DNA from: Acidimicrobiaceae bacterium
Lineage (GTDB): Bacteria > Actinomycetota > Acidimicrobiia > Acidimicrobiales > Bog-793
Assembly: GCA_025463965.1 (NCBI GenBank)
Contig: JAODBN010000404.1
Span: 1 to 5,072 of the forward strand
Direction: 5' to 3'
Length of the DNA stretch: 5,072 nucleotides
This document shows positions 1-5,072 of the stretch, one piece after another. The position numbers were made by a program, and so were the translations under genes. The notes beneath the pieces are model-generated. The model was not told the DNA's origin, searched no databases, and saw only the letters and a list, made by a program, of their open reading frames with translations. The first letter of the stretch is position 1, and every line of letters begins with the position of its first letter.

Positions 1-1
1 C

Positions 2-3000
2 TTTCTCGAGCTCCGGGTCGGCATCGGCGATCGGCCCGCCAGTGTGGTGCTCTCGGGTGCCGGTGGGTCGGCGGTCCCCCTACTCAGCGACGTCCCGGTG
101 ACGGTGCGCCTCTCCGAGCTCGGCGTGGTGGGGATCGCCGGGCCCCGCGCCGACTCGCGTTCACTCGCCCGGGCGATGACGATGCAGGCGGCGATCCTGC
201 ACTCGCCAGACGACCTGCAGATCGTCGTGGTCACCGACACGACCGCTGCGGAGGAGTGGTCCTTCGCGCGCTGGCTGCCGCACGCTGGCGGAGGCAGCGC
301 TCGTGTTGCCTGGATCGCCAACACGGCATCGACGATCACGAGGATCGCCGCGGAGGTCGCCGCGCTCGTCGACGAGCGGCTGCGCGACAGCGACGGAACC
401 CAGCGGGACCACCCCGACACCGCCGTGCTCGTCGTGCTCGACGGCGCCTTTCAGCTGGGGTCGGTCCCCTCGATCGCCCGGGTCCTCGGCAAGGGTCCGT
501 CGGTCGGGGTCTTCTCGATCTGTGTCGACGACGCGGAGCAGCTGCTGCCCGAAGAGTGCCGTGCCACGCTTTCGGTGCCCGCCTCGCCGCGCCTGTCGCT
601 TCGGGTCTCGGGCTCGCCGCCTCGCGACGGGGTGGTCGGGGACCTGGTTTCGCCGCAGTGGTGCGAGATCGTGGCCCGCGCGATCGCTCCCTTCCGCCTC
701 AACCGTCGCAGCGACGAGACCGGAGCGCTCCCCGGATCGCTGCGGCTCCTCGATCTGCTCGGGCTGGAGCCGCCGACGCCCTCGGCCGTCGCCGAGTGGT
801 GGGCGAGAGACGGCCGGACGACGGCCAGCGCCGTCGGGCTCTCGCCGACCGGTCCGCTCGTCCTGGACCTGCGACGCGACGGGCCGCACGGCCTGGTCGC
901 CGGGACCACCGGGTCGGGCAAGAGCGAGCTCCTCCAGAGCCTGATCGCGAGCCTGGCGGTTGCGAACCGCCCCGAGGCGCTCAACTTCGTCCTCGTCGAC
1001 TACAAGGGCGGCAGCGCCTTCAAGGAGTGCGCACGCCTCCCGCACACCGTCGGGATGGTGACCGACCTCGACGGTCATCTGACCGAGCGCGCCCTCGTCT
1101 CGCTCGCCGCCGAGCTCCACCGCCGTGAGGTGCTCTTTCGCGAGGCCGGCGTCACCGACATCGACGGCTATTGGCGCACCGCGGCCGACACCGGGCACCC
1201 TTCGCTCGCCCGCCTCATGATGGTGATCGACGAGTTCGCCACGCTCGTCGAGGAGCTCCCCGACTTCGTGGACGGCTTGGTCGACATCGCCCGGCGCGGG
1301 CGTTCGCTCGGGGTGCACCTGATCCTCGCCACCCAGCGGCCCTCGGGGGTGATCTCGCCGGCCATCCGGACGAACACCAACCTTCGGGTGGCAATGCGGG
1401 TGACCGACGCCGCCGACAGCACGGACGTCATCGACTCACCGCTCGCCTCGCGCATCGGACAGGACCTGCCCGGCCGGGGTTACCTCCGAGTCGGCCACAA
1501 CCAGCTGACCGAGTTCCAGGCCGCGCGCGTCGGAGGCCTACGGCCCCTCACCCCCGAGGAGGGGACGGCGGTGAGCCTGTGGCCGGTGGGATGGCTCGAG
1601 CTCGGCGAGCCGATCGGCGAGCCGAAGCGCTCCGAGTCGAGCGACGAGGCGACCGACCTCTCGGTCCTCGTGGAAGCCATCGGCGCGGCGGCGCGTTCTG
1701 CCGGCACCTCCGAGCAGCCGAGCCCGTGGCTGCCGCCGCTTCCCGGCGAAGTGCACCTCGCCGAGCTCGACGCGCCGTCGGGGGAGCTGTGCGCGGCCTT
1801 CGGCCTCGAAGACCACCCCGCCGAGCAGGCATGGCAAACAGCGGTGATGGAGCTCGAGCGGTCGGGTCACCTGCTCGTCGTCGGCGACGCGGGATCGGGG
1901 CGCTCCACGTTCCTTCGCACCGTCGCCGCCTCGATCGCCCGCTCGTGCCCGGGACAGGACGTGCACCTGTTCGGTATCGACTGCGGCAGCGGAGCGCTGC
2001 TCGGCCTGGCGGAGCTTCCCCAGTGCGGTGCCGTGGTCAGTCGGGCCGAGGTCGACCGCCTCGACCGCCTCGTGACCCGGCTGATGGGTGAGGTGGTGCG
2101 CCGCCAGCAGGTGCTGGCACGCGGGGGCTACGCGAGCATCGCCGACCAGCGGGCGCGATCGGTGGGGACCGAGCGGTTGCCCTACGTCGTGGTGCTGGTG
2201 GACCGCTGGGAGGGTCTCGTCGCGAGCTTCGACTCGCTCGACAACGGGCGAATCGTGACCAACGTGCTCCAGCTGATGCGGGAGTCGGCGAGCGTGGGCA
2301 TCCGCTTTGTCGTCGCGGGGGATCGCGGCGCCCTCACCGGGCGGCTGACCTCGCTCGCCGACACCGTCTACCTGCTGCGGATGAACGACCGCAGCGCCTA
2401 CTCGCTCGGTGGGCTCAACCCGCGCACCCTGCCGAGCGACCTTCCGCCGGGGCGCGCGGTGACCTCGGGGCTGGGCCTCGAAGTGCAGGTGGCGCTGCTC
2501 GACGGTGAAGCCAACGGTCCCGGCCAGGCCGAGGCGTTGGCCGCGGTGGTCTCCGCATGCCAGGCGCGAGACGCCGCGCTGTCCGAGGAGCAGCTGCCGG
2601 GGCCGATCGGGATCCTTCCCCAGTTCGTGGCGATCTCGAGCGTGCCCCGCCGACCCGGATCGGAGAGTCCGGTGGTGCCGACCGTGCTCGCCGGGGTCGG
2701 CGGCGACCGGCTGCGGCCGCGCTACGTCGAACTCGGCGCCGGCGGTCCCGGATTCCTCGTGGCCGGGCCACCCGGCTCCGGGCGCAGCTCCGCGCTCGTG
2801 ACGATGGCGCGATCGCTGCTCGAGGTGGGCACCAAGCTCGTCCTCGTCACCTTCCGGCCGAGCCCGCTGCGCTCCCTCGAGTCCGCGCCCGGGGTTCTCG
2901 CGAGCGTCGACGGCCGGGCCGTGTCGCCCGAGGCCTTGTCGGACGCGCTCGGGCTCGAAGGCGCGGTGGTCCTCGTCGACGACGTCGAGCTGGCGGTCGA

Positions 3001-3301
3001 CGTGCCGGTGACCCAGCCGCTGCTCGCCTTCTACCGCGAGGCTCGCGACCGCAACAGCGCGCTGATCGCGGCGGGCGCCACCGACGATCTGGCGCGAGCG
3101 CTGCGTGGCCTCGTCCCCGAGGTGCGAAAGTCGAGGAAGGGCCTCCTGCTGTGCCCGTCTGGCCCGGCTGACGGCGAGGTCCTCGGTATCCGGCTGCCAC
3201 GGACGGCGACCTTCTCGGGTCCGCCCGGGCGCGCCGTCCTCGTCGAGGGGGAGTCGCTCCTGCTCGTCCAGGTCCCGCTCGCCGAAGACGACGCGTTCTA
3301 G
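2..3301 (+). CDS. eccC: EccC-type FtsK/SpoIIIE ATPase of a type VII secretion system, 5'-partial
   Basis: Membrane-anchored motor ATPase that, in the EccC/EssC family, recognises WXG100 substrates and powers their export. The frame is open to the left edge, so the GTG at 44 is probably internal; 1,099 codons are visible and the N-terminus (membrane anchor, possibly FHA) is missing. Visible order: an N-terminal EccC region (about 90-750), then three P-loop domains. Domain 1 is canonical: GTTGSGKS at 902-925, VDYKGG at 995-1012, Walker B LMMVIDE at 1214-1234, ATQRP at 1328-1342. Domain 2 has GDAGSGRS at 1883-1906 and VDRWEG at about 2198-2215, with Arg where the Walker B Glu would be. Domain 3 has GPPGSGRS at 2765-2788 and LVDD at 2972-2983. 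The protein ends in a VQVPL-type tail shortly before TAG. The DRWEG and GRS motifs recall, from memory, the FHA-FtsK proteins of Streptomyces more than mycobacterial EccC. The WXG100 gene follows 104 nt downstream. Family assignment is secure; the subtype is inferred. Confidence 0.93.
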   Translation, partial: FLELRVGIGDRPASVVLSGAGGSAVPLLSDVPVTVRLSELGVVGIAGPRADSRSLARAMTMQAAILHSPDDLQIVVVTDTTAAEEWSFARWLPHAGGGSARVAWIANTASTITRIAAEVAALVDERLRDSDGTQRDHPDTAVLVVLDGAFQLGSVPSIARVLGKGPSVGVFSICVDDAEQLLPEECRATLSVPASPRLSLRVSGSPPRDGVVGDLVSPQWCEIVARAIAPFRLNRRSDETGALPGSLRLLDLLGLEPPTPSAVAEWWARDGRTTASAVGLSPTGPLVLDLRRDGPHGLVAGTTGSGKSELLQSLIASLAVANRPEALNFVLVDYKGGSAFKECARLPHTVGMVTDLDGHLTERALVSLAAELHRREVLFREAGVTDIDGYWRTAADTGHPSLARLMMVIDEFATLVEELPDFVDGLVDIARRGRSLGVHLILATQRPSGVISPAIRTNTNLRVAMRVTDAADSTDVIDSPLASRIGQDLPGRGYLRVGHNQLTEFQAARVGGLRPLTPEEGTAVSLWPVGWLELGEPIGEPKRSESSDEATDLSVLVEAIGAAARSAGTSEQPSPWLPPLPGEVHLAELDAPSGELCAAFGLEDHPAEQAWQTAVMELERSGHLLVVGDAGSGRSTFLRTVAASIARSCPGQDVHLFGIDCGSGALLGLAELPQCGAVVSRAEVDRLDRLVTRLMGEVVRRQQVLARGGYASIADQRARSVGTERLPYVVVLVDRWEGLVASFDSLDNGRIVTNVLQLMRESASVGIRFVVAGDRGALTGRLTSLADTVYLLRMNDRSAYSLGGLNPRTLPSDLPPGRAVTSGLGLEVQVALLDGEANGPGQAEALAAVVSACQARDAALSEEQLPGPIGILPQFVAISSVPRRPGSESPVVPTVLAGVGGDRLRPRYVELGAGGPGFLVAGPPGSGRSSALVTMARSLLEVGTKLVLVTFRPSPLRSLESAPGVLASVDGRAVSPEALSDALGLEGAVVLVDDVELAVDVPVTQPLLAFYREARDRNSALIAAGATDDLARALRGLVPEVRKSRKGLLLCPSGPADGEVLGIRLPRTATFSGPPGRAVLVEGESLLLVQVPLAEDDAF

Positions 3302-3328
3302 GCCGGCCGCCACGGGCGCGCCGCACAG

Positions 3329-3348
3329 CCGCCGACAGCCGTTGGCGG
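3329..3348 (+). other. Stem-loop between the ATPase and WXG100 genes
   Basis: Positions 3329-3335 (CCGCCGA) pair with 3342-3348 (TTGGCGG) to give a 7-bp stem with one G-U pair and a 6-nt loop. It lies 28 nt after the ATPase stop codon. No T-tract follows, so it is not a standard intrinsic terminator. It could act as a weak terminator, an RNA-processing site or a 3'-end stabiliser, or be chance pairing in GC-rich DNA. Confidence 0.35.
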
Positions 3349-3358
3349 GACTTACGAT
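3332..3358 (+). promoter_or_regulatory. Possible promoter for the WXG100 gene
   Basis: TACGAT at 3353-3358 fits the TAnnnT pattern of a -10 box and is one of the few AT-containing stretches in the gap. The best -35 candidate is CCGACA at 3332-3337 (four of six matches to TTGACA), but the spacer is only 15 nt and the box overlaps the left arm of the stem-loop. A start site near 3365 would give a leader of about 40 nt before the GTG at 3406. A separate promoter would let the substrate be made in excess over the ATPase. This is weak evidence. Confidence 0.25.
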
Positions 3359-3391
3359 GGGGCAGCGCACCGATCGCGTCGGCCGGTGCGC

Positions 3392-3398
3392 AGAGGAG
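3392..3398 (+). promoter_or_regulatory. Ribosome binding site of the WXG100 gene
   Basis: AGAGGAG is a strong Shine-Dalgarno match, 7 nt before the GTG at 3406. It fixes that GTG as the start. The only nearby ATG (3357) is in a different frame. Confidence 0.8.
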
Positions 3399-3405
3399 TT
3401 ACGCC

Positions 3406-3702
3406 GTGCCCGGTGGGATCGCCGTCACGCCAGAGCAGCTGGCCTCCATCTCGGCCCAGCTCAGCAGTGGGGCCCAGGAGGTCGAGTCGATGCTCGCCCA
3501 GCTCGCGGGAGTCGTCTCGCCGCTGCAGACCGACTGGCAGGGCGCGGCGCAGATGCAGTTCCTCGAGCTCTGGGAGCAGTGGCAGCGCGACGGCAACGGG
3601 CTCCTCGAGGCGCTCCTCGGCCTCGCCCAGCTCACCAACCGGGCAGCTTCGAGCTACGCCAGCACCGAGGACTCGGTAGCGGGCTCGTTCAACCAGCCCT
3701 GA
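3406..3702 (+). CDS. WXG100-family (Esx-like) type VII secretion substrate
   Basis: Small helical-hairpin protein of 98 residues, the usual size for the family. The diagnostic W-x-G is W44-Q45-G46, in the turn between two predicted amphipathic helices (about 8-40 and 48-82). The C-terminal export signal Y-x-x-x-D/E is present as Y84 to E88, followed by a short polar tail. There is no signal peptide or membrane segment, as expected for this export route. The GTG start is set by a strong ribosome binding site. The EccC-type ATPase gene lies directly upstream, and in this family the motor binds the C-terminal tail of the substrate, so the two are very likely partners. No second WXG100 gene follows: the next gene is convergent. 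The protein may form a homodimer, as Staphylococcus EsxA does, or have its partner elsewhere; the sequence cannot decide. Identification is firm; whether it is a secreted effector or a structural or chaperone subunit is not known. Confidence 0.93.
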   Translation: MPGGIAVTPEQLASISAQLSSGAQEVESMLAQLAGVVSPLQTDWQGAAQMQFLELWEQWQRDGNGLLEALLGLAQLTNRAASSYASTEDSVAGSFNQP

Positions 3703-3734
3703 TCCGTCGAGTCTCTCCGGTCCGGCGCTGATCC

Positions 3735-4877
3735 TCAGCCGGCCGAGGCATCGAGGCGCTGGAAGGTCGGCAGCAGGTAGCCGAAGCCGGCGACGACCGC
3801 TCCGAGGAACATGAGCGCCATGCCGGCGAGCCGCAACGAATGGGGATCGGTGAGCAGCCCGCCGACGCTGGCGACGCCAACGCCGACCGCCCCGATCCAG
3901 CCGCTGAGGCGCGAGATCCGCTCGCCGTTGCGGACCCGGGCGAGCAGCAGAACCGAACCAAGCGCGAGCGGCAGACCGAGCACCGCGTGGGCGAGATAGA
4001 TCGAGGGCTGCTCGGTAGGCAGCCATCCACTCGGGCGCCCCGGCGGAGCAAAGACCAGCACCGCGATGCCGATCCCAAACTCGAGCGCGACGATCGCGGC
4101 AAGCAGCGAGGCGAGGCGGGCCGCCGAGACCTCGACGGTGATCCTGGCGGCCGCAACCAGGCGGGCGCCCCCGGTCTGCTCGCTCGCGGGGCGCTCCTTT
4201 CGGGCCCGGTAGACCTCGGGGTCCTCGTGGAGGAGATACCACCAGCCGGCGATCGCCAGCAGGGCGAAGACCGGCCACTCGACCGAGTAGAACCAGCTGA
4301 GCCCGTTTCCCGACAGGGCCCTCGTCGCCTGCCACCAGCCTGCTGCCACGCAGGCCGGGGCGACGAGGAGGACCTCGAGATGGAGCAGGAGGGCGCGCCG
4401 GGACAGCCACCGGCTCCGCACCCGAGCGGCGCGAGACGGCCTTTGCGAGGAGGTGGTCGAGACCCGGGGGGCGCCCCCGAGGACCGCGAAGCGCTTGCTC
4501 ATGTTGCGCTCGGCCACGAACGCGCAGAACGGGATCGTTCCGGCGACCAGGACGAGCGCCACCTGCCACTTCGGGATGCCGAGGCGCCTCGTCAGCTGGA
4601 ACGCCACAAACAGGTAGATCAGATAGAGGAAGCCATGGATCGTGCCGACGACGTTGGCGAGCTCGGGCCGGTGGGCGGCGAGCTGAAGCGGCAGGCCGGC
4701 GAAGACCAGCACGATGAGCAAGGTGGCCGTGGTGAAGGCCATGACGCGATAGCGCAACAGCAATCGCGCGGGAAGTGGCTCGCTGCCAAGAGTGGCGCCC
4801 GGGCCGGGCTCTGCGAGCACGCCGTCAGGTTCCAACGTCGGCTCCCGTCCCGAGCTCGCCGTTCCCCCCACTTGCAC
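3735..4877 (-). CDS. Nine-pass membrane protein: DUF3817 + LprD-like segment + unknown four-pass domain
   Basis: Integral membrane protein of 380 residues with about nine hydrophobic segments, near residues 46-64, 76-94, 104-122, 163-181, 200-216, 256-277, 292-312, 325-341 and 347-369. Residues 38-124 fit DUF3817 (family of M. tuberculosis Rv1342c), with RYRVMAF, a VGTIHGFLYLIYL-type second helix and AGTIPF..FVAER. Residues 160-224 carry GWWQ, SGN-LSW, VEWPVFA and HEDPE, resembling the separate small actinobacterial protein annotated LprD (Rv1343c), which I recall as adjacent to Rv1342c. Residues 250-370, including HAVLG and GFGYLLP, are unrecognised. DUF3817 proteins are usually near 100-120 residues, so this looks like a fusion. 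GTG at 4877 is the first start codon after an in-frame stop, but its upstream region has no good ribosome binding site; the GTG at 4820 (residue 20, weak GGAA 9 nt upstream) is an alternative, since residues 1-37 are low-complexity. It lies 24 nt after the PhzF-like gene. Molecular function is unknown. Confidence 0.88.
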   Translation of the reverse strand: MQVGGTASSGREPTLEPDGVLAEPGPGATLGSEPLPARLLLRYRVMAFTTATLLIVLVFAGLPLQLAAHRPELANVVGTIHGFLYLIYLFVAFQLTRRLGIPKWQVALVLVAGTIPFCAFVAERNMSKRFAVLGGAPRVSTTSSQRPSRAARVRSRWLSRRALLLHLEVLLVAPACVAAGWWQATRALSGNGLSWFYSVEWPVFALLAIAGWWYLLHEDPEVYRARKERPASEQTGGARLVAAARITVEVSAARLASLLAAIVALEFGIGIAVLVFAPPGRPSGWLPTEQPSIYLAHAVLGLPLALGSVLLLARVRNGERISRLSGWIGAVGVGVASVGGLLTDPHSLRLAGMALMFLGAVVAGFGYLLPTFQRLDASAG

Positions 4878-4901
4878 GTGCGGGCCGAGGTGCGTCGTCC
4901 A

Positions 4902-5072
4902 CTAGAGCACCACGTCGTCGGGGAGGTGCACCGTCCCGTCGAGGTAGCGGCGCACCCCCCCGGTGAGCAGGACGCGCCCGTCGCGTACCTCGCAGTGGAG
5001 GGTGCCGCCACGAGCCGAGCACTGGCGGGCAACGAGGTCCTCGCGCCCGAGGCGGCGCTTCCAGTAGGGAGC
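4902..5072 (-). CDS. PhzF-family isomerase/epimerase-like protein, C-terminal end only
   Basis: The last 56 codons and TAG stop of a gene that enters from the right edge; its start is outside the window. The fragment contains PYWKRRLG, then ARQCSARGG, then a strand pattern DGRVLLTGG and a closing DGTVHLP. This matches the C-terminal end of PhzF-family proteins, where P-Y-W, L-G-R, R-Q-x-S-x-R-G-G and G-R-V-x-L-x-G are conserved. The family shares the diaminopimelate epimerase fold and is usually near 280-300 residues, so about a fifth is visible. The catalytic glutamate lies in the N-terminal half and cannot be checked. PhzF proper acts in phenazine biosynthesis, but most relatives have no known substrate and nothing here points to phenazine genes. 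The membrane protein gene follows after 24 nt on the same strand, so the two probably share a transcript. Family call is from motif memory; the exact reaction is unknown. Confidence 0.75.
   Translation of the reverse strand, partial: APYWKRRLGREDLVARQCSARGGTLHCEVRDGRVLLTGGVRRYLDGTVHLPDDVVL

Noticed and set aside
161..1318. A 385-codon minus-strand open frame opposite the first half of the ATPase gene.
   Set aside because: It has low-complexity Arg/Asp/Gly-rich composition and no recognisable motif; it is a GC-rich shadow of the ATPase gene.
1538..3370. A 610-codon open frame on the minus strand opposite the ATPase gene.
   Set aside because: Its translation is rich in Arg, Ala, Gly and His with no domain signature, and the plus-strand frame is clearly coding with family motifs along its whole length. 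Long antisense frames are expected at this GC content.
3357..3731. ATG at 3357 as a start for a plus-strand gene across the WXG100 region.
   Set aside because: It is not in frame with the WXG100 protein and reads an Arg-rich sequence. The GTG at 3406 has a strong ribosome binding site and gives a full-length family member.
3727..3739. Small inverted repeat GCTGA-TCC-TCAGC at the convergent gene ends, as a bidirectional terminator.
   Set aside because: The stem is only 5 bp with a 3-nt loop, overlaps the membrane protein's stop codon and has no T-tract on either side. It is too weak to call.
3352..4569. A 405-codon minus-strand frame overlapping both the WXG100 gene and the membrane protein gene.
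   Set aside because: It is in another frame of the membrane protein gene, rich in Arg, Pro and Gly, without hydrophobic segments or motifs. The 3735-4877 frame has clear membrane segments and DUF3817 motifs.
4619..5032. A 137-codon minus-strand frame covering the start of the membrane protein gene and the PhzF-like tail.
   Set aside because: It runs through two better-supported coding regions in another frame, with Ser/Arg/Pro-rich low-complexity sequence and no motif.

Overview
This window comes from a high-GC bacterium (about 70% G+C by eye, with strongly G/C-biased third codon positions). It is almost certainly an actinobacterium. The type VII-like ATPase, the WXG100 protein and the DUF3817 membrane protein are all typical of that phylum; a deep branch such as Acidimicrobiia is possible but cannot be shown from the sequence. 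No rRNA, tRNA, CRISPR array, insertion sequence or long repeat was seen.

Left part, plus strand (2-3702): a two-gene type VII secretion module. It starts inside a large EccC-type FtsK/SpoIIIE ATPase. The reading frame is open to the left edge and the N-terminus (membrane anchor and possibly an FHA domain) is outside the window. A 104-nt gap follows, then a 98-residue WXG100 (Esx-like) protein with its own good ribosome binding site. The ATPase has one fully canonical nucleotide-binding domain and two whose P-loop lysine is replaced by arginine. The WXG100 protein is the probable export substrate of the ATPase. It stands alone, with no second Esx partner after it.

Right part, minus strand (5072-3735): two genes read towards the first module and converge on it with only 32 nt between stop codons. 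The first is the last 56 codons of a PhzF-family (isomerase/epimerase-fold) protein, which enters from the right edge. After 24 nt comes a 380-residue, roughly nine-pass membrane protein. It appears to join a DUF3817 domain, a two-pass segment like the small LprD-type actinobacterial membrane protein, and a four-pass C-terminal domain I do not recognise. The two genes are probably co-transcribed.

Nothing here is a wholly new system. The points most worth a second look are the three-part membrane protein, the paired Lys-to-Arg P-loops in the ATPase, and the single-Esx layout with a hairpin and a promoter-like element between the ATPase and the substrate gene.
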